Source: Leifsonia tongyongensis
GTDB taxonomy: Bacteria; Actinomycetota; Actinomycetes; Actinomycetales; Microbacteriaceae
Direction of reading: 5' to 3'
Assembly: GCF_010686705.1 (NCBI RefSeq)
Contig: NZ_JAAGWY010000001.1
Coordinates: forward strand, 806,001-870,000
Length of the DNA stretch: 64,000 nt
Positions 31,445-39,528 of this stretch are shown piece by piece; position 1 is the first letter of the stretch, and the number at the start of each line of letters is the position of its first letter. Made by a program: the position numbers and the translations under genes. The notes under the pieces are model-generated. The model ran no database searches. It saw nothing but the letters and a program-made list of their open reading frames with translations, and was not told the origin of the DNA.

Positions 31445-33616
31445 CTAGCACTGCCCGAGGGCGGCGACGTTGTAATTGAGCGCGCCAGGTCCGCCGAGGA
31501 GCGTGACCGAGGTCGGGGCACCCTGCACCAGACTGTTTAACACAGGGTTCGGCAGGCACGTGCGCTGGGACAGGTAGAGCGGTGCGTGAGTCGAGGCAGC
31601 CCAGGTGGCCCCACTGAGCGCGTCGGGGAACAGCAGGCCGGACGCAACGAATGCTTTCACTGAGTGCGGTACGGACTGGGCGATCGCTACGTTGGTTGCG
31701 TACCGATCGGCGCCACCGTACCGCGTCACAGGTGCGATGCTGCGAAGCTGCGTCTCGATGCCGGCGCTGACCGCTCCCGTGGCACCGGCAACGTTGATCG
31801 ACGTCGGATGAAGCGCTGCGATGAGATCGAGCGTCTTGGCGTCGATGGTTGTCGCTGCACCATCTACGAGGACCACGGGACTCCCGGTCGAACCAGCAGC
31901 GGCAGCTGCGCTGAGGGAATCGGGGAACGTGGCTCCCGCGGCGACCCAGACAGTGCCGGCGGATGCGAAGGTCGACGAGACGACGGCCCGGGCGGTCGCG
32001 TAGCGGTCAGCGCCGGACGTGCGCACCACCGATGCGCGGGGAACGATCTGCTTGATTCGCGTTTCCACGGCCGCGCTCAACGCGCCGGTTCCGCCGACAA
32101 GCACGACCTTCGAGGGTGATAGCGCCTTCAGCTCGGTTGCGGTTGACGCGGGAAGTCCGTTCGCAGCGGTGAGAAGCAACGGGCCGCCCGCCTTGGCCGC
32201 GGCGGGCGCGGCCGAGAGCGCATCCGGGAAGTTGTCACCCGACGCGATGAATACGACGGGCGCGGTCGTCGGATACGACTGCGTGGCGATCGCGGCCGCG
32301 GTGGCGTATCGATCAGCGCCGTAGGTCTGTCCGACATCTACAGGCTCGGTGGGGGTGTAGCCGAGTCCACCGTGGGTCGAAACCGGGCCGACAGCCACGT
32401 ACCACAGTCCGTCCGGAGTGACGATCGGGGTCGTGCCGTATGTCCCATAGCGCGTCTCGATTTTCGTGTCATCGGGACTGATCCGGATTGTGAAATAGCC
32501 CGACCACAGCGAGCCATCCGGGCCATCGAGGCACCCGCCGAATCCAGAGGCAATCGCATCCGACAGACGCGGCACCACGGACCCGGTATCGCTCACGCTG
32601 AATAGCGTTGTTTGCGTGCCGTCGCCGTAGCTCACCCAGAGCGTGTGCGTCGACGCCTGCCAGCAGTTCCCCGACATACCGAGGAAGTTCGACGGGATCG
32701 TTGCAGCGAACGTCGGATCGCTCAGCTTGTGGATGATGGTCGGCGACCCCGCCGAACCGGTGGCGTAGAACGTGTCCGTCGGAGTTCGTTCGATCCAGTG
32801 CGCCGTCGTCGGGACGGGCGATGTCTCGACCCCGTTCGCGTCGACCTCGATGAGCGTGGTTCCGCGGCCGTCGGGCTGGTTCGTGAGCGAGAGCTTGTCA
32901 GCCGGGCCGTTGGTGAGGTAGATGTTCTGGCCAGGGTCCGCTGCGGTAACGACGTGGCCGTCGGGGAACATTCCCTTGAGCACCCAGGGACTCTGGGCAG
33001 TAGGAACCGACCAGATACTGTTGCCAGGGCCCGGCCAGAGCCGGTTCGGCGTTATCGCATCCGCGGCCGACGCGGCGAAATGGACCTTCGTGATCGTCCC
33101 GTCCGGCGAGACCCAGGCCGCTCCCCAGCCGTTGGCTGCGAAGAACCAGCCGTTTCCGGCTGCCGTGCCATCAGCGGTCACCGTGAGGTTGATGACCTCG
33201 AAATCGCCCAGGTCGTAGACGTGCACGGTTCCATCAACTGTCACGTGGCCGAGCAGGTTTCCATAGTCATTGCTGAACCAGAGGGATCCATCGGGGGAGC
33301 GCTGCAGCTGGTGAATAGTGCTCGTGGCGTCACCCGCATACGGATGTTTGACGATCACGCCACCGAGGCCGATCGAATAGAGCCCGCGCCCAGGGGTGTA
33401 CCACGGCCGACCATCCGGACCCTTCACAAACGCGCCGAGCGTCGTCGTCGACGGGTCGGTCAGAACGATCCGGGGATAAACGGGGACGACCGGCGCATTG
33501 GTCGCGGATGCGGGCGCTTGAGGCGGAAACGCTAAGGGTGCCAGCACCAAACCGACGACCATGGCTGCGGCCAGCAGGATCGAGACCGGACTGCGGCGCG
33601 TGGGTTCGGTTGGCAC
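31445..33616 (-). CDS. Secreted protein with beta-propeller-like region and three cell-wall-binding repeats
   Basis: 723 residues from a GTG start with AAGGGG upstream. A signal peptide covers about residues 1-38 (SPVSILLAAAMVVGLVLAPL). Residues 45-420 contain repeated Trp-Tyr/Phe blades such as KGPDGRPWYTPGRGLYSIG, RSPDGSLWFSNDYG and DGPDGSLWSGYF, suggesting a lyase-like beta-propeller. Three cell-wall-binding type 2 repeats follow, each beginning with GADRYAT: roughly 432-525, 533-625 and 633-720. The last ends with a Cys that may pair with another near residue 687. It is probably held on the cell wall by the repeats, with the propeller as the functional module. Confidence 0.87.
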   Translation of the reverse strand: MPTEPTRRSPVSILLAAAMVVGLVLAPLAFPPQAPASATNAPVVPVYPRIVLTDPSTTTLGAFVKGPDGRPWYTPGRGLYSIGLGGVIVKHPYAGDATSTIHQLQRSPDGSLWFSNDYGNLLGHVTVDGTVHVYDLGDFEVINLTVTADGTAAGNGWFFAANGWGAAWVSPDGTITKVHFAASAADAITPNRLWPGPGNSIWSVPTAQSPWVLKGMFPDGHVVTAADPGQNIYLTNGPADKLSLTNQPDGRGTTLIEVDANGVETSPVPTTAHWIERTPTDTFYATGSAGSPTIIHKLSDPTFAATIPSNFLGMSGNCWQASTHTLWVSYGDGTQTTLFSVSDTGSVVPRLSDAIASGFGGCLDGPDGSLWSGYFTIRISPDDTKIETRYGTYGTTPIVTPDGLWYVAVGPVSTHGGLGYTPTEPVDVGQTYGADRYATAAAIATQSYPTTAPVVFIASGDNFPDALSAAPAAAKAGGPLLLTAANGLPASTATELKALSPSKVVLVGGTGALSAAVETRIKQIVPRASVVRTSGADRYATARAVVSSTFASAGTVWVAAGATFPDSLSAAAAAGSTGSPVVLVDGAATTIDAKTLDLIAALHPTSINVAGATGAVSAGIETQLRSIAPVTRYGGADRYATNVAIAQSVPHSVKAFVASGLLFPDALSGATWAASTHAPLYLSQRTCLPNPVLNSLVQGAPTSVTLLGGPGALNYNVAALGQC

Positions 33617-33688
33617 GGGTCCCCTTCGGCTTGCGGCGTGCTCCCCAACCTATCGTTCGGCGGAGAGCGAGTTCTCCCCCCACTGGAG

Positions 33689-33707
33689 GGTCAAAATTCT
33701 CTTGACC
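33689..33707. promoter_or_regulatory. Inverted repeat GGTCAA-N7-TTGACC between divergent genes
   Basis: GGTCAA (33689-33694) and TTGACC (33702-33707) lie about 95 bases upstream of the SDR gene and 73 upstream of the surface-protein gene. Each half resembles a -35 box (TTGAC), one on each strand, so this may be overlapping divergent promoters rather than an operator. Confidence 0.4.
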
Positions 33708-33802
33708 AGCCCTGATCTTTACTCGCCGTCGCTGACAACGGGAGACGCTGGACCTCGATTGCCACGAGCGGGAGACTGGAAGCCGAAGACAGAAGGCTGA
33801 CC

Positions 33803-34564
33803 ATGAAGATCGTCGTCATCGGGGGCACGGGCCTGATCGGGTCCAAGGTCGTCGCGAAACTCACCGCCGAGGGGCACGAAGCTCTTCCCGCTTCGCCGTC
33901 GCGGGGCGTCAACGCGCTCACCGGCGAGGGTCTCGCAGACGCGCTCGCCGGCGCGCAGGTCGTCGTGGACGTCTCGAATTCGCCGTCGTTCGGGGACGAC
34001 GAGGTGATGGACTTCTTCACGACGTCGACGACCAACCTCCTCGCCGCCGACAAGGCAGCCGGTGTGGCGCACCACGTCGCTTTGTCCGTGGTCGGCACCG
34101 AGCGCCTCACCAGCAGCGGGTACTTCCGCGCGAAGATCGAGCAGGAACGGCTGATCGAAGAGTCCGGCGTGCCCTATTCGATCATCCATGCGACCCAGTT
34201 CTTCGAGTTCGTGAGGTCGATCGCCGACGCCGCGACCGCAGGCACAACGGTGCGGCTTGCGCCGGTCCAGATCGAACCGATGGCAGCGGATGATGTGGCC
34301 GCCGCGGTCGCGGATGTCGCGGTCGGGGAGCCGCTCAACGCCATCCGCGAGATCGCGGGCCCCGAAGAGTTCCAGCTGGACGAGCTCGTGCGCCAGGACT
34401 TTGCGGCCCGCCACGACCCGCGCGAGGTGATCACCGACCCGGAAGCACGGTACTTCGGCGCCCACCTGAGCACCAACGAACTGGTCGCGGGCAAGTTCGC
34501 CACGCGCTATCCGACCCGCTTCGAGGACTGGCTCGCGGATGCCGAGCTCGACAAGAGCGACTGA
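33803..34564 (+). CDS. Atypical SDR / NAD(P)H-binding protein (NmrA-like)
   Basis: 253 residues. The nucleotide loop is VVIGGTGLIGSKVVAKL (GGTGLIGS at residues 7-14). There is no YxxxK catalytic pair; instead SGYFRAKIEQERLIEESGVP and YSIIHATQFFEFV are typical of atypical SDRs such as NmrA and ycf39 relatives. It could be a redox sensor or an NAD(P)H-quinone reductase-like enzyme. It ends three bases before the flavoprotein gene, so the two make an operon, and the partner may be physiological. Confidence 0.85.
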   Translation: MKIVVIGGTGLIGSKVVAKLTAEGHEALPASPSRGVNALTGEGLADALAGAQVVVDVSNSPSFGDDEVMDFFTTSTTNLLAADKAAGVAHHVALSVVGTERLTSSGYFRAKIEQERLIEESGVPYSIIHATQFFEFVRSIADAATAGTTVRLAPVQIEPMAADDVAAAVADVAVGEPLNAIREIAGPEEFQLDELVRQDFAARHDPREVITDPEARYFGAHLSTNELVAGKFATRYPTRFEDWLADAELDKSD

Positions 34565-34567
34565 ACG

Positions 34568-36310
34568 ATGCCGACTCAGCCGAACTACCCCGAGAAGCGC
34601 ATCGCGACGTCGGTGCTCGTGATCGGCTCCGGCGGCTCCGGACTCCGAGCCGCTATCGAAGTCGCTGAGCGCGGGGGTGACGTCACCGTCATCGCCAAAC
34701 GGGCGAAATCGGATGCGCACACGTCGCTGGCGGCGGGCGGCATCAACGCTGCGCTGGCGACGATGGACCCGGACGACACGTGGCAGCAGCACGCCGCCGA
34801 CACCCTCAAGGAGGGCTACTTCCTCTCGAATCCCCACACGGTCGAGATCGTCGCCCGCGGTGCCGAACGGGGCATCGAAGACCTCGTCAGCTACGGGATG
34901 CCGTTCGCACGCGAAGAGGACGGCCGCATCTCGCAACGCTTCTTCGGCGCGCACACCTACCGGCGCACGGCGTTCGCCGGTGACTACACGGGTCTCGAGA
35001 TCCAGCGGACCCTGGTGAACCGGGCTGCCCAGCTGCGCATCCCGGTGCTCGACACCGTGTACATCACGCGCCTTCTCGTGAAGGACAACGTCGTCTTCGG
35101 CGCCTACGGGTTCGACCTCGACGACGGCACCCGCTATATCTTCAACGCCGACGCCGTAGTCCTTGCGGCCGGCGGGCACAACCGCATCTGGCGGCGCACC
35201 TCATCCCGGCGCGACGAGAACACCGGCGATTCGTGGCGGCTCGCCGTGGAGGCTGGGGGGCGCATCCGTGATCCTGAACTGGTCCAGTTCCATCCGTCAG
35301 GACTGATCGCCCCCGAGAATGCGGCCGGAACACTTGTCTCGGAGGCCGCGCGCGGCGAGGGCGGCATCCTGCGGAACGCCCTCGGCGAGCGCTTCATGGC
35401 CCGCTACGACCCGGAGCGGATGGAGCTGTCCACGCGCGACCGCGTCGCACTTGCCGCGTACACGGAGATCAAGGAGGGCCGCGGCACGCCGAACGGCGGC
35501 GTGTGGCTGGACGTGTCGCATCTGCCGCGCGTGACGATCATGGAGCGCCTGCCACGCGTCTACCAGACGCTGCTCGAGTTGCAGATGCTCGACATCACCA
35601 AGGACCCGATCGAGATCGCGCCGACCGCGCACTATTCGATGGGCGGCGTGTGGGTGCGGCCCGAAGACCACCGGACCGATGTCGACGGACTGTACGCGAT
35701 CGGCGAGGCGTCGAGCGGACTGCACGGTGCCAACCGGCTGGGCGGCAATTCGCTGATCGAGTTGCTCGTGTACGGGCGCATCGTCGGTGAGACGGCCGCC
35801 GCCTATTCGGTGCACCTTGCCGGCCAGCAGCGGTCGGAGGAAGCACTTGCGCAGGCGCGCGCCGAGATCGACGACGTGCTCGGCAGCGATGGGCCGGAGA
35901 ACGTGCGCGCCCTGCAGCGGGCGGTGCGCAACACGATGACCGAGTACGCCGGCGTCGTGCGCGACGAGGCCGGGCTCCGAACGGGCCTGGCCGAACTGGA
36001 TGCGATCGAAGAGCGGATGCGCGACATCGGCGTCCACCCCGACATCGCCGGCTTCCAGGACCTCGCGCATGCGTTCGACCTCCGGTCCGCCGTCCTCGCG
36101 GCCCGCGCGACCATCGAGGGGGCGCTCGAGCGTCGCGAGACCCGCGGGGCCCACAACCGCTCGGACTTCCCCGACCTCGACGAGTCGCTCCAGGTCAACC
36201 TGGTCTGGTCGGGCCCCGGACGGATCAGCCGCGAGGCGGTCCCGCCCATCCCCGAGGAGATCGCCGCACTGATCCGCGACGTGTCGAGCGCCGGCAAGCT
36301 CGTCGAGTAG
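34568..36310 (+). CDS. FAD-binding fumarate reductase / succinate dehydrogenase-like flavoprotein (orphan)
   Basis: 580 residues, the usual length of SdhA/FrdA. Dinucleotide fold VIGSGGSGLRAAIE (from residue 18). His51 in DAHTSLAAGG aligns with the histidine that carries covalent FAD in SdhA/FrdA, whereas L-aspartate oxidases lack it. Other landmarks are ELVQFHPSGL, VSEAARGEGGILRN, ELSTRDRVALA (catalytic Arg), LHGANRLGGNSLIELLVYGR and the late RGAHNRSDFPDLDE. No iron-sulfur or membrane-anchor subunit is nearby, so electrons must go to or come from another partner, possibly soluble. It is translationally linked to the SDR gene. Confidence 0.86.
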   Translation: MPTQPNYPEKRIATSVLVIGSGGSGLRAAIEVAERGGDVTVIAKRAKSDAHTSLAAGGINAALATMDPDDTWQQHAADTLKEGYFLSNPHTVEIVARGAERGIEDLVSYGMPFAREEDGRISQRFFGAHTYRRTAFAGDYTGLEIQRTLVNRAAQLRIPVLDTVYITRLLVKDNVVFGAYGFDLDDGTRYIFNADAVVLAAGGHNRIWRRTSSRRDENTGDSWRLAVEAGGRIRDPELVQFHPSGLIAPENAAGTLVSEAARGEGGILRNALGERFMARYDPERMELSTRDRVALAAYTEIKEGRGTPNGGVWLDVSHLPRVTIMERLPRVYQTLLELQMLDITKDPIEIAPTAHYSMGGVWVRPEDHRTDVDGLYAIGEASSGLHGANRLGGNSLIELLVYGRIVGETAAAYSVHLAGQQRSEEALAQARAEIDDVLGSDGPENVRALQRAVRNTMTEYAGVVRDEAGLRTGLAELDAIEERMRDIGVHPDIAGFQDLAHAFDLRSAVLAARATIEGALERRETRGAHNRSDFPDLDESLQVNLVWSGPGRISREAVPPIPEEIAALIRDVSSAGKLVE

Positions 36311-36363
36311 CCGCGACGGTCTCATTACTGCTTCGCCAAGGCTAAGCCGCGCCACCTCGTTCG

Positions 36364-36422
36364 GCGAGCACACTGTTGTTCCTGCTATGAGCCGGTCTTT
36401 TCGGGAAAAACACTGTGCTCGC
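36364..36422. repeat. 14-base inverted repeat between convergent genes
   Basis: GCGAGCACACTGTT (36364-36377) and AACACTGTGCTCGC (36409-36422) are reverse complements except for one central base, separated by 31 bases. It lies in the 178-base gap between the convergent flavoprotein and carboxymuconolactone decarboxylase genes. A transcript end structure is most likely, though ACACTGT in both arms would also fit paired protein-binding sites. Confidence 0.5.
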
Positions 36423-36488
36423 TCGAAGGGGTCCGCGCGAAGAGATCCGAGCTCAGAGGCCACTTCACGGGCGCGGCGAGCACGCGGC

Positions 36489-36803
36489 CTACTCGGCGAA
36501 GACCTTCTTCGCGACCTGTATGGCCGACATGGCTTTCGGCCACCCGGCGTAGAACGCGAGGTGGATGATCGCCTCGATGATCTCGGCCTCCGTGAGGCCG
36601 TTCGTCCTCGCGAGTCGGAGATGACTGGGCAGCTGCTCGAAGCTGCTGGAGGTGATGAGGCTCGCGACGGTGATGAGGCTGCGGTCGCGCTTCGGGAGGG
36701 CGGGGCGCTCCCAGACGTCTCCGAAGAGCACGTCATCGGTCAGCTGGACCAGTTTGGAAGCGAAGTCGCCGATGGCGGCCTGGGCGGGTGTCTGTTCGGT
36801 CAT
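36489..36803 (-). CDS. Carboxymuconolactone decarboxylase (CMD) family protein
   Basis: 104 residues with AAGGAG ahead of the ATG. The CMD signature is visible: SFEQLPSHLRLARTNGLTEA then EIIEAIIHLAFYAGWPKAMS, with His61 and His81. The Cys-x2-Cys pair of AhpD peroxidases is absent, so this is the decarboxylase-like branch. It is the last gene of a three-gene cassette with a cupin and an aldo/keto reductase, an arrangement seen repeatedly in actinobacteria and proteobacteria. Substrate unknown. Confidence 0.88.
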   Translation of the reverse strand: MTEQTPAQAAIGDFASKLVQLTDDVLFGDVWERPALPKRDRSLITVASLITSSSFEQLPSHLRLARTNGLTEAEIIEAIIHLAFYAGWPKAMSAIQVAKKVFAE

Positions 36804-36831
36804 CGGGACTCCTTATTTATTGTTCGCGGCC

Positions 36832-37266
36832 TTATCGTTCGCTGGTTGCGGCGCCGGCCCGCGCGGCGCGGTTCGCAGCCGCATAGTCGGCATCGCTGAT
36901 GTGCTCGCCCCACGTCACGGTCGCTCCGTCCGCATCCGCGGGTGACGCCGAGAGCGCGAGGTGGGTCATGAATCCGGTGTCGGTGGCGCCGTGCCAGTGC
37001 CACTCACCGGGTGGCGTGTACACGGTGTCACCGGCATGTGCGACGAGGGGGTCGCCGCCACGTGCCTGGATGAGTGCGGTGCCCTCGGTGATGTGCAGGG
37101 TCTGCCCGTGCGCGTGCACGTGCCAGGCGGTGTGGGCGCCCGGGGCGAACCGCACGATCCCCGCGGTGAGCTGCGCAGCGGAGGGGGCGATGAGGTCCAC
37201 CCACACCTGCCCGATGAATCGCTCCGCGGGCCCGGCGCTTGTCGGCTGCTGAGGTTCGATATTCAC
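36832..37266 (-). CDS. Cupin-domain protein
   Basis: 144 residues from a GTG start two bases after the aldo/keto reductase stop, with AGGAC in the overlap zone. Cupin motif 1 is GAHTAWHVHAHGQTLHITEG, giving His, His and a later Glu/His as metal ligands; motif 2 is PGEWHWHG. It belongs to the small single-domain cupins found with CMD proteins. Probable metal-dependent isomerase, dioxygenase or binding protein. Confidence 0.88.
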   Translation of the reverse strand: MNIEPQQPTSAGPAERFIGQVWVDLIAPSAAQLTAGIVRFAPGAHTAWHVHAHGQTLHITEGTALIQARGGDPLVAHAGDTVYTPPGEWHWHGATDTGFMTHLALSASPADADGATVTWGEHISDADYAAANRAARAGAATSER

Positions 37267-37268
37267 GG

Positions 37269-38168
37269 TCAGTCCTCGGGGATGACGCGGCCGAAGGTCT
37301 CCAGTGTGATGACTTCGGGCTCGGGGCCGCCGCGCACACCACGGTCGAGGGCGTCGAGCTGGTGGAGCTCGTCAGCGGTGAGCTCGAAGTCGAACACGTC
37401 GAAGTTCTCGCGGATGCGCTCCGGCTTCACCGACTTCGGGATGGCCGAGCGACCTTCCTGCAGGTGCCAGCGGAGCATCACCTGCGCCGCAGTCTTGCCG
37501 TGAACGGCGGCGATCGCGCGGATCACCGGGTCCTCGAACGTGCTCGTCGCACCTTCGCCGCGATACGACGTGATGCCACCGATCGGCGACCACGCCTGGG
37601 TCAGGATGCCGTGCTCCGCATCCACCGCCTGCAGCTCCGGCTGCGTGAAGTACGGATGCACTTCGATCTGGTTCACGGCCGGCACGACCTCCGTCTGTTC
37701 GAGCAGCGACGCGAGGTGGGCGGGCATGAAGTTGCTGACGCCGATCGCCCGCACCTTCCCGTCGGCGAGCAGCCGCTCGAGCGCGCGGTACGCGTCGACG
37801 GTCTTCTCGAAGGCGCTGGGGAGGGCCTGATGCAGGATGAACAGGTCGATGGTGTCGACGCCGAGCTTGCGGGCGCTCTTGTCGAACGCGTGCAGGGTCT
37901 CGTCGAAGCCGTAGTCGCTGATCCAGACCTTCGTCTCGAGGAAGATGTCGTCGCGGGCGAGTCCGGATGCGCGGATCGCGTCGCCGACGCCGCGCTCGTT
38001 GGCGTAGGCGGCAGCCGTGTCGATCAGCCGGTAGCCGGTGGACAGCGCAGTGGCGACCGCATCCGTGGTCTCGTCCGGCGGGGTCTGGAAGACACCGAAG
38101 CCGAGAGCCGGCATCTCGACGCCGTTGTTCAGGGTCAGGCCATTGTTCGGGATAGGGGAGGTGTTCAT
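37269..38168 (-). CDS. Aldo/keto reductase
   Basis: 299 residues. Catalytic tetrad Asp50 (YRLIDTA), Tyr55 (AYANE), Lys80 (LETKVW) and His113 (FILHQAL). SIGVSNF is replaced by AIGVSNFMPAHL and the cofactor loop is AIPKSVKPERIREN. First gene of the cassette reductase-cupin-CMD, spaced by only two and 28 bases. It is a different subtype from the reductase at 19769-20590, with a longer loop at residues 82-92. Substrate unknown. Confidence 0.9.
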   Translation of the reverse strand: MNTSPIPNNGLTLNNGVEMPALGFGVFQTPPDETTDAVATALSTGYRLIDTAAAYANERGVGDAIRASGLARDDIFLETKVWISDYGFDETLHAFDKSARKLGVDTIDLFILHQALPSAFEKTVDAYRALERLLADGKVRAIGVSNFMPAHLASLLEQTEVVPAVNQIEVHPYFTQPELQAVDAEHGILTQAWSPIGGITSYRGEGATSTFEDPVIRAIAAVHGKTAAQVMLRWHLQEGRSAIPKSVKPERIRENFDVFDFELTADELHQLDALDRGVRGGPEPEVITLETFGRVIPED

Positions 38169-38260
38169 GCTCTCGACGCTAGGCCGGTTCCCGCCCGCGA
38201 GGGAGTGACTGTCAGTACCCGGAACACCCTGGCGGGGTCAGCAGAACGAGACCGGGCTGT

Positions 38261-38800
38261 TCAGCGGGCGTGCGCGAGTTGCTTCTCGGCCGCCTGCGCG
38301 ACCCGCAGCCCCCATGCTGCGGCGCGATCCTGTTCGTCTCGTTCGAGGCGGTTGTCTTTGACGAGGAAGCTTTCGGCGTCGACCAGTCGTTTCGCTCCCA
38401 GCTTGAGAAGCTTGCGGTCGATCTTGGCCGATGCCGCACCGCTGAGGACGCGAGGCACGTCGGCGCGGGTGTCGAACGCGGCGAAGTATGCCGGCACATC
38501 CGGCTTACTTGCCAGCCACTCCCTGACGCCGGTCTCCGAGGCCTTCGGTTCGAGCGTCAGTCCCTGTTCCGGGTCTGACGCCTCTTTCGCCGCCTCCGCG
38601 CGCGTTTCCGGACGACTCAGACTGTGGGCGTGAGTCGGCGCACCGACGATGACCGCGTCCGCGTTGGCGAGAACCGCCGGGGTGATCTCGTTGACGTTCA
38701 CGACGGAGACGAGGGCGAGATCCTTTTCGGCTTCGGCGATCGCCTCAGCGATCTGACGTGTATTGCCGAACATCGATTCGTAGACGATCACGATCTTCAT
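38261..38800 (-). CDS. Flavodoxin-domain protein
   Basis: 179 residues from ATG at 38800, preceded by GGAGGAGCTC. The FMN phosphate loop is YESMFGNTRQIAEAIAEA (residues 7-24), followed by NADAVIVGAPTHAHSLSRPE and FAAFDTRADVPRVLSGAASA. It resembles the flavodoxin-like proteins of actinobacteria that sit with DevR/DevS genes. A DosR-box-like sequence lies 55-73 bases upstream, overlapping the response-regulator stop codon, so it probably has its own DevR-controlled promoter. A likely role is low-potential electron transfer under oxygen limitation (inference). Confidence 0.86.
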   Translation of the reverse strand: MKIVIVYESMFGNTRQIAEAIAEAEKDLALVSVVNVNEITPAVLANADAVIVGAPTHAHSLSRPETRAEAAKEASDPEQGLTLEPKASETGVREWLASKPDVPAYFAAFDTRADVPRVLSGAASAKIDRKLLKLGAKRLVDAESFLVKDNRLERDEQDRAAAWGLRVAQAAEKQLAHAR

Positions 38801-38853
38801 GAGCTCCTCCAGACGGTTGGTGCTCATAGGGTCTCGTGAGAGTGACGGCGGCC

Positions 38854-39528
38854 CTAGGGTCGAAGGTCCCCCGACGGCTGCGGACCTGCGTTCCTGTGCT
38901 CGACCTGGAGTATCGCAGCCTGTGTCCGGTGTTCCAGACCGAGCTTGCTGAGCAGGGTGGACACGTAATTCTTGACCGTCTTCTCGGCCAGGGTCAGGCG
39001 TTCGCCGATCTGGCGGTTCGTCAGCCCGTCGGCTATCAGCGCGAGAATCTGCCGTTCGCGCAGGCTCAACCCGTCGAGCAGCGGATCGGTCGGGGCGGCA
39101 CTCTTCAGCTGGCTCACCACGCGCTGCGAGATCGCCGGGTCGATCAGGTTCTTGCCCGCGTGCGCGAGGCGGACCGAGTCGATGAGTCTGCTGCCCCTGA
39201 TGTCTTTGAGGACGTATCCGGATGCACCGGCGATGACGGCCGCGCGCAAAGCATCGTCGTCGTCGTACGCGGTGAGGATCAGACATCGGATGCCCGGCTG
39301 AGAGTTCCGGACCTCCCGGCACACGTCGATGCCGCTGCCGTCGGGCAGTCGCACGTCGAGCACGACCACATCCGGTTGTGTGGCGGCGATGCGGGCACGC
39401 GCCTGCGACGCGGTGCCGGCCTCACCCACCACTTCGAGGTCGGCTTCGGCGTCGAGGAGGTCGGCGATTCCCCGTCGTACGATCTCGTGGTCGTCGACCA
39501 GGAACACACGGATCGTGCCGCCCGTCAC
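38854..39528 (-). CDS. LuxR/NarL-family response regulator, DevR/DosR-like
   Basis: 224 residues from GTG at 39528, which overlaps the kinase stop as GTGA; upstream ATG codons at 39543 and 39564 are alternatives. Receiver residues Asp12 and Asp13 (FLVDDHE), phospho-acceptor Asp58 (VVVLDVRLPDG), and Lys108 (GYVLKDIRG) are present. The C-terminal LuxR helix-turn-helix is LSLRERQILALIADGLTNRQ then EKTVKNYVSTLLSKLGLEHR, very close to mycobacterial DosR. It forms an operon with the GAF kinase, and five matching DNA boxes lie nearby. Confidence 0.9.
   Translation of the reverse strand: MTGGTIRVFLVDDHEIVRRGIADLLDAEADLEVVGEAGTASQARARIAATQPDVVVLDVRLPDGSGIDVCREVRNSQPGIRCLILTAYDDDDALRAAVIAGASGYVLKDIRGSRLIDSVRLAHAGKNLIDPAISQRVVSQLKSAAPTDPLLDGLSLRERQILALIADGLTNRQIGERLTLAEKTVKNYVSTLLSKLGLEHRTQAAILQVEHRNAGPQPSGDLRP
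38855..38873 (-). promoter_or_regulatory. DosR-box-like site upstream of the flavodoxin gene
   Basis: On the minus strand the sequence reads CGGGGGACCTTCGACCCTA. Its 14-base core GGGACCTTCGACCC matches the mycobacterial DosR consensus form GGGACTWWAGTCCC at the outer positions. It starts at the stop codon of the response-regulator gene and lies 55-73 bases before the flavodoxin ATG. Confidence 0.6.
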
